NCBI RefSeq assembly: GCF_000956475.1
Contig: NZ_JYJB01000009.1
Location: forward strand, 620,001-684,000
DNA length: 64,000 bases
Source of the DNA: Microbacterium hydrocarbonoxydans
GTDB taxonomy: Bacteria; Actinomycetota; Actinomycetes; Actinomycetales; Microbacteriaceae
Direction: 5' to 3'
Shown: one piece after another, positions 9,664 to 18,446 of the stretch
Layout of the letters: each line of letters begins with the position of its first letter
Position numbering within the stretch: position 1 is the stretch's first letter
Position numbers and translations under genes: made by a program
The notes under the pieces: model-generated
The model's input: only the letters and a program-made list of their open reading frames with translations
Told to the model about the DNA's origin: nothing
Databases searched by the model: none

Positions 9664-10851
9664 ATGTCCGTATCGGATGAAACGCGTCCCGCAACGTCGA
9701 GCGACTACGTCGGTGCGAACACGCACGCCTTCGGGCCCGGGCGCCATCTGCGGTCCCGCGCCAAGGTGCTCCCGGAGCACGCCCGCGGCCACAACCGGGC
9801 GCTCGTGCTGCAAACCCTCTACCACTCGGGGGCGATGAGCCGCGCCGACCTTTCGCGGGAGACGGGCTTGACCCGCGTCACGATCTCCGATCTCGTCGCC
9901 GAGTTCATCGCCGACGGCATCGTGGTCGAGATGGGCGTGCGTGAGACCGTCGGACCGGGCAAGCCGCCGATCCTCATCGACATAGACCGCGTCGGCCACC
10001 AGATCGTCGGCATCGACCTGTCGGGACCCCGTGCGTTCGTCGGAGCAGTGCTGAGCCTCGACGGAGATGTGCTGGAAAGGCGCGAAGTACCCCGGCCGGA
10101 CTCCGCAGACGGAGACGCCGCGTACGCGGCGACGCTCGAGCTGGCGCGCGCTCTCGTGGGCGCCGCGACGCAGCCCGTGCTCGGCGTCGGCATCGGAACC
10201 CCGGGCGTCGTGCGTCCGGACGGCTATGTGCTGAGCTCGCCGAACCTGGGATGGTCCGGACTGCCGCTCGAGGCGAAGCTCGGCGTCGACCTGGATCTTC
10301 CGGTACTGGTGCGCAACGACGCGAACGCGGCGGTGCTCGCCGAGTACACCTTCGGCGAGGCGAAGGCCGACTTCATGCTCATCAAGATCGGACGAGGCGT
10401 CGGAGCGGGCCTGATCACCGGCAGCCAGCCGCTGGTCGGCAGCCGCTTCGCGGCCGGTGAGATCGGCCATGTCGTGGTCGGCACCGATGGCGGCCCGCGC
10501 TGTGCGTGCGGCAAGGAAGGATGCCTCGAGGCCTGGCTGAGCGTCAGCAGGCTGACCGCTGCGATCGACGCCGCGCCGGAGTCGCGCGATGAGATCCTCC
10601 GCGACGCAGGGACGCGCATGGCGGTGGGGATCGCGCCGATCGTCGCTGCGCTCGACCTCTCGGAAGTGGTGCTCTCGGGGCCGGCCGAACTGCTCGACGG
10701 CGTCCTCATCGACTCGGCGGTCACCACGCTGCACGCGCGCACCCTGGAAGGGGTCTTCGAAGACGTGCAGATCCGTCTCACGCGTCAGGACGACATCGTG
10801 CTCCGCGGCGCTGCGGTCATGGTCCTCTCAAGTCAGCTCGGCGTCTCGTGA
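9664..10851 (+). CDS. ROK-family transcriptional regulator (NagC/XylR type)
   Basis: A 395-residue regulator with a winged helix near residues 45-95 (ALVLQTLYHSGAMSRADLSR followed by TRVTISDLVAEF) and a ROK sugar-binding domain. The ROK zinc motif CACGKEGC lies at residues 280-287. It probably senses GlcNAc or GlcNAc-6-phosphate and controls the surrounding amino-sugar genes; this follows from context, not from the sequence itself. The stop overlaps the start of the next gene by 4 bases (GTGA), giving translational coupling to the kinase. Confidence 0.9.
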   Translation: MSVSDETRPATSSDYVGANTHAFGPGRHLRSRAKVLPEHARGHNRALVLQTLYHSGAMSRADLSRETGLTRVTISDLVAEFIADGIVVEMGVRETVGPGKPPILIDIDRVGHQIVGIDLSGPRAFVGAVLSLDGDVLERREVPRPDSADGDAAYAATLELARALVGAATQPVLGVGIGTPGVVRPDGYVLSSPNLGWSGLPLEAKLGVDLDLPVLVRNDANAAVLAEYTFGEAKADFMLIKIGRGVGAGLITGSQPLVGSRFAAGEIGHVVVGTDGGPRCACGKEGCLEAWLSVSRLTAAIDAAPESRDEILRDAGTRMAVGIAPIVAALDLSEVVLSGPAELLDGVLIDSAVTTLHARTLEGVFEDVQIRLTRQDDIVLRGAAVMVLSSQLGVS

Positions 10852-11789
10852 CCGGTCGGCGCATCCGCGTCGGCCTCGACGTCGGCGGCACCAAGATCGA
10901 CGCCGTCGCGATCGACGGTGCCGACGAGATCGTCGGCCGTCTGCGTCGCGAGAGCGGCTGGGGAGAGCGAGAGGTCGTCGCGAACATCGTCGCCGCCGTG
11001 CGCGCTCTGGCTCACGAAGCCGAGTTCGAGATCGATGATGTGGGCTCCGTCGGAGTCGGCATCCCCGGACTCGTGGACGCCGATGCCGGACGGGTGATCC
11101 ACGCCGTGAATCTCGGGGTGGAGTCGCTCGATCTCGCCGATCTCGGCCGCGCGCAGCTCGGAATCGCGTTCCGTGTCGAGAACGACGTCAAGGCGGCAGC
11201 GCTCGGCGCTGCGGTCCTGCGCGGCATCACAGGATCGATGGCCTATCTGAATCTCGGTACCGGCGTCGCTGCGGGCATCGTCGTCGACGGACGCATCTGG
11301 CGCGGGTCGCACGGAACGGCCGGGGAGATCGGGCATCTCTCCGTCGATCCGAACGGTCGTGTCTGCGGCTGCGGTCAGGTCGGGTGCATCGAGACCCTCT
11401 GCGGCGGGGGAGCCCTCGCCAGAGCCTGGGGTCGCCCCGGTTCGCTGCCGGTGCGTGACATCCTCGACGCTGCGGAAAGCGGCGACGCGGATGCCGTGGC
11501 GCTGCGCGCCGACCTCTTCCGGGGTGCTGCTGCTGCGACGCGCGCGCTCGTGCTGTCGGCCGATGTCGAACGCGTCGTCATCGGGGGCGGTCTCACCGCA
11601 CTCGGCGACCGCCTCGACTCGGGGATCCGCGAGGCCCTCAGGCGGGACGCCGCGACGTCGGCGTTCATGCGCTCGCTGCGTCTCGATGAGAGAATCGAGA
11701 CGCTTCCCGCCGGTTCGCCGGCGGCCGCTTTCGGGGCCGCGCTCGTCGGCGCCTCCGAATCATCGAAGGAGATCATGTCACATGGCTGA
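10848..11789 (+). CDS. ROK-family sugar kinase, probable N-acetylglucosamine kinase
   Basis: A 313-residue cytoplasmic kinase with the ATP-phosphate motif DVGGTK at residues 11-16, LNLGTGVAAG, the sugar-contact GEIGH and the zinc motif CGCGQVGC near residue 173. It should phosphorylate an N-acetylated hexosamine, feeding NagA and NagB. Glucose or N-acetylmannosamine are possible alternatives, but placement between a ROK regulator and nagB argues for GlcNAc. Unlike the regulator before it, it lacks a DNA-binding domain. GTG start overlapping the previous stop. Confidence 0.85.
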   Translation: MTGRRIRVGLDVGGTKIDAVAIDGADEIVGRLRRESGWGEREVVANIVAAVRALAHEAEFEIDDVGSVGVGIPGLVDADAGRVIHAVNLGVESLDLADLGRAQLGIAFRVENDVKAAALGAAVLRGITGSMAYLNLGTGVAAGIVVDGRIWRGSHGTAGEIGHLSVDPNGRVCGCGQVGCIETLCGGGALARAWGRPGSLPVRDILDAAESGDADAVALRADLFRGAAAATRALVLSADVERVVIGGGLTALGDRLDSGIREALRRDAATSAFMRSLRLDERIETLPAGSPAAAFGAALVGASESSKEIMSHG

Positions 11790-12561
11790 AGTCGTCATCG
11801 TCGAGAACAAGGATGCCGCCGGTGCTCTGGTCGCCGAGGAGATCATCGCACTGATCGAGAGCCGGCCGGACGCTGTTCTGGGGCTCGCCACAGGCTCGAC
11901 CCCGTTGCCGGTCTACCAGGCGCTGCGCACGCGGATCTCCGGAGTCGACGTCTCCCGCGTGCGCGGATTCGCGCTCGACGAGTACGTGGGAATCGACCCT
12001 GCGCATCCCCAGAGCTACCGCTCGGTGATCACGCGCGAGGTCGTCGAGCCGCTGGGACTCGACCCGCAGCGCATCCACGTGCCCAACGGGGCAGAGGCGA
12101 CGATCCAGCATGCCGGTGAGGACTACGAGGCGGCGATCACCGAGGCCGGGGGAGTCGACCTGCAGATCCTCGGCATCGGCACCGACGGCCACATCGGCTT
12201 CAACGAGCCGGGGTCGTCGTTCGCCTCGATCACCCGTGTCAAGACCCTCACCGAGCAGACCCGCGAGGACAACGCGCGCTTCTTCGACTCGATCGACGAC
12301 GTGCCCATGCACTGCATCACGCAGGGCCTCGGCACGATCCTGCGGGCGCGGCATCTGGTGCTCCTCGCCTTCGGCGAAGGCAAGGCGCAGGCCGTGGCAG
12401 ATGCTGTGGAAGGGCCCCTGTCGGCGATCCTGCCGGGATCGGCGATCCAGCTGCACCCGCATGCGACCGTCGTCGTCGACGAGGCTGCGGCATCGAAGCT
12501 GAAGCTCGCCGACTACTACCGCTACACGTTCACCAACAAGCCGTCGTGGCAGGGCATCTGA
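11782..12561 (+). CDS. nagB: Glucosamine-6-phosphate deaminase
   Basis: Converts glucosamine-6-phosphate to fructose-6-phosphate and ammonia. The 259-residue chain carries the phosphate loop LATGSTP, the DEYVG motif and the catalytic segment GIGTDGHIGFNEP at residues 131-143. The ATG at 11782 follows an AAGGAG ribosome site and overlaps the kinase gene by 8 bases. It is the last gene of the ROK regulator/kinase/nagB unit; nagA is encoded separately at 17274-18446. Confidence 0.95.
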   Translation: MAEVVIVENKDAAGALVAEEIIALIESRPDAVLGLATGSTPLPVYQALRTRISGVDVSRVRGFALDEYVGIDPAHPQSYRSVITREVVEPLGLDPQRIHVPNGAEATIQHAGEDYEAAITEAGGVDLQILGIGTDGHIGFNEPGSSFASITRVKTLTEQTREDNARFFDSIDDVPMHCITQGLGTILRARHLVLLAFGEGKAQAVADAVEGPLSAILPGSAIQLHPHATVVVDEAAASKLKLADYYRYTFTNKPSWQGI

Positions 12562-12570
12562 GCCCTCAGT

Positions 12571-12969
12571 TCAGCGGGACCAGGCGATCGGCAGCAGATG
12601 CTCCGTGCTCAACGGAGCGAGCGGAAGGTCGACGGCATCCTCGCGAGTGATCCAGCGCAGTTCGGCGAGCTCTGCCTGCACGGTCACCACGGTGGGGACG
12701 ATCGAGGTCGCGAACGCCTGAGCGACGACGCGATGACCGGGTTCGTTCGCCGCCTCCGAGATGAAGGTGCCGAGCGGCTCGAGATCTGCTTCGTCGAGCA
12801 GGACGCCGAGCTCTTCGTGCAGCTCTCGGATCAGCGTCTGCGCGGCCGTCTCCCCGACCTCCGGTTTTCCGCCCGGCTGCATGAACCTGACGGTGTCCTT
12901 CTTTCGGACGACGAGAACCCGTCCTTCGTCGTCGACGATCACGGCCGCGCTCACGTGGATGTCAGGCAT
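12571..12969 (-). CDS. Nudix hydrolase
   Basis: A 132-residue protein with a complete Nudix box (G-x5-E-x7-REL-x-EE-x-GV) at residues 34-56. Such small single-domain members hydrolyse nucleoside diphosphate derivatives, including oxidised dNTPs; RFMQPGGKPE resembles the MutT-like branch, but the substrate is not certain. The start overlaps the end of the FAD-linked oxidase by 8 bases, so it is the last gene of a leftward operon. Confidence 0.9.
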   Translation of the reverse strand: MPDIHVSAAVIVDDEGRVLVVRKKDTVRFMQPGGKPEVGETAAQTLIRELHEELGVLLDEADLEPLGTFISEAANEPGHRVVAQAFATSIVPTVVTVQAELAELRWITREDAVDLPLAPLSTEHLLPIAWSR

Positions 12970-14326
12970 GTGCAGCGAACACCTTTCCCGGGTTCAGGAT
13001 GCCGAGCGGGTCGAACACACGGGCGACCTGCCGCTGGATCTCCCATTGATCTGCCCCCAGCTCCTCGGCCAGCCAGCGGCTCTTGAGGGTGCCGATGCCG
13101 TGCTCGCCGGTGAGGGTTCCGCCGAGTGCGATGGCTGCACGGAACAGCGCGTCGGCCGCCGCCCACACGTGCGGCGGGGTCTCGGGACCCTCGAAGATGA
13201 AGTTCGGATGAAGGTTGCCGTCTCCCGCGTGTGCGACGGTGGGAATCGTCAGCGCGTACTCGCGCTCGATTCGCGCGATCTCATCGAACATGGCGGGCAT
13301 CGCGCTGCGGGGCACCGACACGTCTTCGATCAGGGTCGTGCCGAGCGCGGCCATCGCGGGGTGCATCGAGCGCCGGATCGCCAGCAGCCGCTCGCCCTCC
13401 TCGCGATCGTGCGAGACCTGAACGACTCCGTCGTGGGCCGCGAGTACGGCGACCACGGCATCCGCTTCGGCGGCGGCCGCAGGTCCGTCGGTCTGGATCG
13501 TGAGCTGGGCGGTGCCGGCCGAAGGAGAGGGAAGACCGAGCAGCGACGCGACGGCGGCGAGGCTCGCCGCGTCCATCAGCTCCATGATGGCGGGCTGGAT
13601 GCCTGCGGCGGTGACCGCGGCGGATGCTGCGGCCGCTGTCCGCACGCCGGGAAAGGTCGCCGCGATCGTGCACGTCGTGCCCTCGACGAGACGGCGCAGT
13701 TTGAGGGTCGCACCGACGATCACGCCCAGGACCCCCTCCGACCCGATCACCAACGAGGTGAGGTCGAGGCCGGTCACGCCTTTGACGCTGCGATGGCCGA
13801 GATGCAGGAGCCGTCCGTCGGCGAGGACGAGGTCGACGCCGAGCACCGCGTCTCGTACGACGCCGTACTTCGCGCAGAGCAGGCCGCCGGCGCCGGTGGC
13901 GATGTTGCCGCCGACCGTCGAGATGCTGCGGCTCGCGGGATCCGGCGCCCACCAGAGGCCGTGCGGAGCGAGCATGTCGTTGAGGTCGGCGTTGAGGATG
14001 CCCGGCTCGACGACCGCGAGCAGATCGTCGGGGCGGATCTCATGCACCGCCGTCATCCGGGCGGTGGACAGCACGATCTCGCCGGTTCCGGCGTTCGCGC
14101 CCCCGGCGAGACCTGTCCCGGCACCGCGGACCACGATCGGAGTGCGGGTCTCCGTGGCGATGCGGCATACCTGCTGCACGTGTTCGACGGTCAGCGCATG
14201 CACGATGGCGAGCGGAGTCCCCGACGCCGTGTGACCGGATCGGTCGCCACGGGCGACCTGAAGCGCTGCGGGGTCGGTGTCGACGATGTCGCCGAGAGCC
14301 TCCCGCAGCTGCTCGATCGCGTTCAT
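12962..14326 (-). CDS. FAD-linked oxidase, GlcD/D-lactate dehydrogenase type
   Basis: A 454-residue flavoenzyme. The N-terminal PCMH-type FAD domain contains RGAGTGLAGGANAG (about residues 67-80) and STVGGNIATGAGG; the C-terminal oxidase domain contains HAGDGNLHPNF and GEHGIGTLKSRWL. Members oxidise D-2-hydroxy acids such as glycolate or D-lactate. D-lactate is attractive because peptidoglycan amino-sugar recycling elsewhere in the window could release it, but this is only inference. The ATG overlaps the stop of the upstream YrdB-like gene by 4 bases. Confidence 0.88.
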   Translation of the reverse strand: MNAIEQLREALGDIVDTDPAALQVARGDRSGHTASGTPLAIVHALTVEHVQQVCRIATETRTPIVVRGAGTGLAGGANAGTGEIVLSTARMTAVHEIRPDDLLAVVEPGILNADLNDMLAPHGLWWAPDPASRSISTVGGNIATGAGGLLCAKYGVVRDAVLGVDLVLADGRLLHLGHRSVKGVTGLDLTSLVIGSEGVLGVIVGATLKLRRLVEGTTCTIAATFPGVRTAAAASAAVTAAGIQPAIMELMDAASLAAVASLLGLPSPSAGTAQLTIQTDGPAAAAEADAVVAVLAAHDGVVQVSHDREEGERLLAIRRSMHPAMAALGTTLIEDVSVPRSAMPAMFDEIARIEREYALTIPTVAHAGDGNLHPNFIFEGPETPPHVWAAADALFRAAIALGGTLTGEHGIGTLKSRWLAEELGADQWEIQRQVARVFDPLGILNPGKVFAAHA

Positions 14327-14694
14327 GACAGGTTGCGACGCCCGCTGACGACTCCAGCGCCGACGGCGACAACGGCGAACGCCAGACCGATGAATGGCTG
14401 GTCCATGAGCCACCAGGCGATCGTGACGCCCACGTAGATCAGGAGCTCGACGGCGGCGCGCAGGAACGGATGCAGGCGCAGGACGGCCTTGGGAGAGAGG
14501 AACAGCGCCCAGACGAGCAGCACGACGACCGGTGCCCCGATGCCGAGGACGATGTTCCATGGCATCGGCCAGGTGGCGAAGCCCCAGAGCGCGAGCGTCG
14601 CGATCGCCACCACCAGGACGATGGCGCGGATGACGTCGAGAACGGTGACGTTCGGACGGTCGACGCCGGGCACGGGTGCGGATTCCTGGGACAT
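14323..14694 (-). CDS. YrdB-like small membrane protein (DUF2568)
   Basis: A 123-residue protein with four predicted membrane helices. The block GFATWPMPWNIVLGIGAPVVVLL followed by W-x3-SPKAVLRL is the pattern I associate with the YrdB/DUF2568 family, whose function is unknown. It is the first gene of a coupled leftward operon with the FAD-linked oxidase and the Nudix hydrolase. Confidence 0.75.
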   Translation of the reverse strand: MSQESAPVPGVDRPNVTVLDVIRAIVLVVAIATLALWGFATWPMPWNIVLGIGAPVVVLLVWALFLSPKAVLRLHPFLRAAVELLIYVGVTIAWWLMDQPFIGLAFAVVAVGAGVVSGRRNLS

Positions 14695-14721
14695 GATCCC
14701 AGTCTATTCGCCGCTCGGAGG

Positions 14722-16788
14722 CTATCCGGCCGGTGTCGACGCGGCGTCGACACCGGTGAGAGCGGTGTCGGCCACGGTCGTGAGAAGGCTCTGGGCTTCG
14801 GGCACGGCCGCCGCCGCCGGGGCGGGCTCGGGGGCCGGCGACAGATCAGCCGGAGCGGTCTCAGCGGGTGCGGGCTCGGTCGCAGGGGGCGCAGGCGTCG
14901 TCTCAGCGGGCGCAGACGTGGTCTCTTCCGGGGCCGGAGCCACGGTGTCCGATGTCGTGGCCGGGTCGGCTGTCGTGGCCACAGGCGCGGCCGCGGCGTC
15001 GGGCTGGAGAGTGGAATCCGTGCTGCCGGACGTCTCGAAGATGACGAGAAGGCACGGGATCACGCCTGGGTAGTAGTCGTTGAGATCCCACAGCGTGGTG
15101 GATACGGCTTCGCCGTGCAGACCCTCTGCCGTGTAGAAGAAGTCGACCGTCGCATTCGCGCACATCTGCGCGAGGGTCGGTCGCAGATCGATGGTTCCCG
15201 CCCCCACTGCCGGGTCTGCCTCGGTCCCCACCAGCGCGGCCTCGCCGTTGCCTCCGGTCGAGCCGTCGATCAGGGTCGTGACCGTGACGCCCGCTGTGCC
15301 CGTGACAGGCACGCTGTAGTGCGTCGTGATGTCCCCTGCAGCCCACCAGACCGATGCGGCGCCGACCGTCGGCGTGCCCTCGGGCGCGGTGGGAGTCGGG
15401 TCGGTCGGATCTGTCGGGTCGGTGGGGTCGGTCGGGTCGGTCGGGTCCGTGGGGTCAGTCGGGTCGGTGGGATCGGTCGGCTCCACCGGGGGAACCGGCG
15501 GTGTGGTCGGCGCAGTCGTGACGGGTGCCTCTTCGACGGCGGGCTGCTGCTCGATCACGTCGGCAGGGGGAGGCGTCGGCTCTTCGGCAGGCGGAGTCTC
15601 GATCACGACGGGCGATTCGGTCGTCATCGAGTCATCGGGCGCGATGTCGGTCGAGATCGACGACGACGAGTCTGCGGCTGCCGCATCCGGCAGGGACATC
15701 GCCGGTCCTGCTCCGGAGAGAGCCGGAAGGATCGTGGCCGCGGCGACCACTCCTGCCACCACGAGGACTGCTGTTCCCGCGCCGACCAGGGCGCCCATTC
15801 CGGTGAGCGCGCCGCCGACGGTGCTGGCTGCAGCCCCCGCCGAGCCGCCGGCGCCTGCCGATCCGCCCGTTCCTCCGGTTGACCCGGTGCCTGCAGCGAC
15901 GCCCCCGGCGACGCTCCCGCCCGCGACCACACCGCCCTGGATGACGCTGGACGGCATCGCTGCGAGTGCGACGATCGGCGTGCCGCCGCCTTGCAGCGTT
16001 GCCAGGTAGCCGGCCGAGCCCGCGATGCCGAGCACGAGCGGCAGCAGCACGAGAGCGAGACGCGTCGAGACGTCCTTCGCCTCGGCCGCGACGATCATGC
16101 ACCGGGCGCATTCGTCGAGGTGCTGCTCCAGGCGCTTGTGATCGCGCGTGCCGAGGTTGCCTCGCGAGTACGCGCCGAGGTGCTCGATGGTCCACTGGCA
16201 CTCGGAGCCCGGCTCAGCGCTGCGCAGATGGGCCTGGATCCACGCCTCGCGCAGGCCCTCGCGTGCACGGAAGGCGAGCTGCGACACGGCGCCGGCCTTC
16301 ATGCCGAGCAGCGGCGCGACCTCGTTCGGCTTCATCTGCTCGATCTCGGTGTACCAGAGCACCTCCTGCCACCGGGAGGGAAGGCTGCGGAACGCCTGGG
16401 CCGTCAGGCTGCGATCGAGCGCCTCGTTGGACGCCTGCTCGGTGCTGTCGGGATCGGCGACGGAGTCGAGCTCGTCGATGGCCGACTCGCGGCGCGAGCG
16501 TCCCCAGGCTGCGGCTGTGTTGCGGATGCTGGTGAACAGGTAGGCGCGGAACGAGCCGTTGGGCCCACCCCCCTTGATGATCGCCTGGTAGATGCGGGTG
16601 TACGACTCCTGCACGAGGTCGTCGGCATCGATCGACGAGGTGATCGAGCGTGCGACGGACATGCCGGACGGGTAGTGGCGTCGCCAGAGTTCGCCGAACG
16701 CCTCGGCATCACCCGATCGGGTGCGCAGAACCAGTTCGGCATCGGCGATCGTGTCGTCGTGCAGGGTGTTCTCGTCGTCCACAGCCAT
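14722..16788 (-). CDS. Membrane-tethered ECF sigma factor fused to anti-sigma zinc finger and extracytoplasmic tail
   Basis: 688 residues in one frame. Residues 17-95 are sigma region 2 (DADDLVQESYTRIYQAI) and 130-185 sigma region 4 (LPSRWQEVLW, then MKAGAVSQLAFRAREGLREAW). A zinc-binding anti-sigma motif follows (His223, Cys227, Cys230, with Cys197 upstream). Membrane helices lie at about 243-265 and 330-357, the second after a Gly/Ala-rich stretch. Next is a Pro/Thr/Glu-rich linker with nine PTD repeats (437-463) and a C-terminal region of about 220 residues that I do not recognise. Sigma factor and anti-sigma factor are normally separate proteins; here they are covalently joined. No second anti-sigma gene is adjacent. 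Release by proteolysis would presumably be needed for promoter binding; that is inference. Confidence 0.85.
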   Translation of the reverse strand: MAVDDENTLHDDTIADAELVLRTRSGDAEAFGELWRRHYPSGMSVARSITSSIDADDLVQESYTRIYQAIIKGGGPNGSFRAYLFTSIRNTAAAWGRSRRESAIDELDSVADPDSTEQASNEALDRSLTAQAFRSLPSRWQEVLWYTEIEQMKPNEVAPLLGMKAGAVSQLAFRAREGLREAWIQAHLRSAEPGSECQWTIEHLGAYSRGNLGTRDHKRLEQHLDECARCMIVAAEAKDVSTRLALVLLPLVLGIAGSAGYLATLQGGGTPIVALAAMPSSVIQGGVVAGGSVAGGVAAGTGSTGGTGGSAGAGGSAGAAASTVGGALTGMGALVGAGTAVLVVAGVVAAATILPALSGAGPAMSLPDAAAADSSSSISTDIAPDDSMTTESPVVIETPPAEEPTPPPADVIEQQPAVEEAPVTTAPTTPPVPPVEPTDPTDPTDPTDPTDPTDPTDPTDPTDPTPTAPEGTPTVGAASVWWAAGDITTHYSVPVTGTAGVTVTTLIDGSTGGNGEAALVGTEADPAVGAGTIDLRPTLAQMCANATVDFFYTAEGLHGEAVSTTLWDLNDYYPGVIPCLLVIFETSGSTDSTLQPDAAAAPVATTADPATTSDTVAPAPEETTSAPAETTPAPPATEPAPAETAPADLSPAPEPAPAAAAVPEAQSLLTTVADTALTGVDAASTPAG
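15400..15480 (-). repeat. Nine tandem 9-base repeats encoding Pro-Thr-Asp
   Basis: A minisatellite inside the tethered sigma gene gives nine PTD units (protein residues 437-463). It probably forms an extended wall-spanning stalk. Units are 9 bases, so changes in copy number keep the frame and would alter stalk length only. Confidence 0.9.
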
Positions 16789-17273
16789 CCATCTGTCGTG
16801 AAGCGCGGATGCGCCTTCACAGGAAGAGACGCGTGAGAGTCGTATTCATCACGCGTCTTTCCATTCTCACCCCAATCGCTCGGCATGGCCAGCCCTCGGG
16901 ACAATCCGATCGAAATCCGTCGTGCCGGGAGAATCCCAGATCCGGGGCGAATCCTGTCGCGTGGCCGGATGCGCGACGGAAGATTCTCGAAAAACTTCTG
17001 AGAATGCGCGTAATGAATCGGGAGGAGCGTCGTCTCATCATGCAGAGACAGCTGATGGAACATCCACCGGGGGGCGGATTTCCTAGGCGCTGGTGCGAGG
17101 GGAAAAGCACCGGCAGGGCAGGTCGGGAGCCTCGGGGGAGGAGTTCCCGGCCGCCCTCTCTGACACGGGGAAATGGGGAAGAGGCTGCCGCTCTGGGGAC
17201 CGGCGGCCTCCCATCCGCATGAAAAGAAGGACCGGAGTGCGCAGAGCTGCGCGTCGTCGCGCGATGCGTGGCC
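16789..17273. other. 485-base gap without a convincing gene
   Basis: Less GC-rich than its surroundings between about 16800 and 17060. Open frames on both strands lack recognisable domains and normal codon bias. It must contain the promoter of the leftward sigma gene and the end of the nagA operon. The clearest structure is an inverted repeat ATTCTC-N11-GAGAAT at 16983-17005, possibly an operator or extended promoter element. I see no tRNA or terminator of good quality. Confidence 0.5.
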
Positions 17274-18446
17274 TCAGAGAGTCGGCCGCTCTCCCACCCA
17301 TACGCGCACGACGTGCAGCTCCGCATCCAGCAGTACCGCGTCGCCGCAGCATCCGCTCCGCAGCGCTCCGAGCGCGTCGCCTGCGCCGATCGCGCGGGCC
17401 GGTGTCTCGGTCAGTGCCCGCACGGCAGCGGGCAGAGGCACGCCCGCCTGCACGGCACGACGCAGAGCCACGTCCTGTGTGAGTGTCGAACCCGCGATCG
17501 CGCCGGTGTCGTCCGCCCTGGCGACGCCGTTCTCGACGGTGACGCTGACGGCGCCCAGATCGTAGTGACCGTCGGCGCTGCCGGCCGCGGCCATGGCGTC
17601 GGTGATGAGCGCGACGCGCTCGGGCGCCGAATCGAACAGCAGCTTGATGACGTACGGGTCGAGATGCACGTTGTCGGCGATGCCCTCGAGCACGACCCGA
17701 TGGTCCGCTGCAGCCGCGAGCACCGGGCCGGGCGCGCGGTGATGGATGCCGGGCATCGCGTTGAACGCGTGAGTGAGGATCGTGGCGCCGGCCTCGAACG
17801 CGGCTGTCGCGATCGCCGCGTCGGCATCGGTGTGCCCGACGGCCGCAGCGGCTCCCGCATCGACGATCTGCCTGATGGCATCGAGACCGCCCGGCAGCTC
17901 GGGGGCGATCGTCACCTGACGAACCGTGCCTCGGCCCGCATCGAGCAGTCGTGCGACATCCTCGGCGGCGGGCTCGCGCAGCAGCGAAGGCTCGTGCGCG
18001 CCGTGATGGCCAGGGTCGAGGAACGGTCCTTCGAGGTGTGAGCCGAGGATGTCGGCATCCGTCTGCATGAGATCGGCGATGGCCGACACGCTGCGGGCGA
18101 GGTCGTCGAGTGAAGCCGTGACGAGCGAGACGACGGCCCGCGTTGTCCCGTGGGCGCGATGCAGGGCGCGTCCTGTGCGGATGGCCTCGACGCCGTCGTC
18201 GAAGGACGCGCCGGCACCGCCATGGCCGTGAATGTCGACGAATCCGGGGGTGAGCACGGCATCCGCTCCTGCGATCGTGCTCGCGTCGACGATCTCGTCG
18301 GCGGGGGCCCAGTCGTCGCCCGTGCCCCGATCGGTCACGACGCCGCCCTCGATGCGCACCCAGCCGTCGTCGACGATCGCCCCGCCGTCGACGATGCGGG
18401 CGGAGTGGATGACGAGCGAGCCCGTCGGAGTGGGGTGAACAGTCAT
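17274..18446 (-). CDS. nagA: N-acetylglucosamine-6-phosphate deacetylase
   Basis: Removes acetate from GlcNAc-6-phosphate to give glucosamine-6-phosphate for NagB. The 390-residue amidohydrolase has the metal motif GFVDIHGHGG, SHLEGPFL, VGHTDA, HAFNAMPG and ITDAMAAAG in the expected order. The ATG at 18446 overlaps the hexosaminidase stop by 4 bases (ATGA); a TTG four codons earlier is in frame but less likely. With the upstream GH20 gene it forms a two-gene unit that releases and processes GlcNAc. Confidence 0.93.
   Translation of the reverse strand: MTVHPTPTGSLVIHSARIVDGGAIVDDGWVRIEGGVVTDRGTGDDWAPADEIVDASTIAGADAVLTPGFVDIHGHGGAGASFDDGVEAIRTGRALHRAHGTTRAVVSLVTASLDDLARSVSAIADLMQTDADILGSHLEGPFLDPGHHGAHEPSLLREPAAEDVARLLDAGRGTVRQVTIAPELPGGLDAIRQIVDAGAAAAVGHTDADAAIATAAFEAGATILTHAFNAMPGIHHRAPGPVLAAAADHRVVLEGIADNVHLDPYVIKLLFDSAPERVALITDAMAAAGSADGHYDLGAVSVTVENGVARADDTGAIAGSTLTQDVALRRAVQAGVPLPAAVRALTETPARAIGAGDALGALRSGCCGDAVLLDAELHVVRVWVGERPTL

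Noticed and set aside
15400..15480. Regular repeats considered as a CRISPR array
   Set aside because: Units are 9 bases without spacers and lie in frame in a coding gene.
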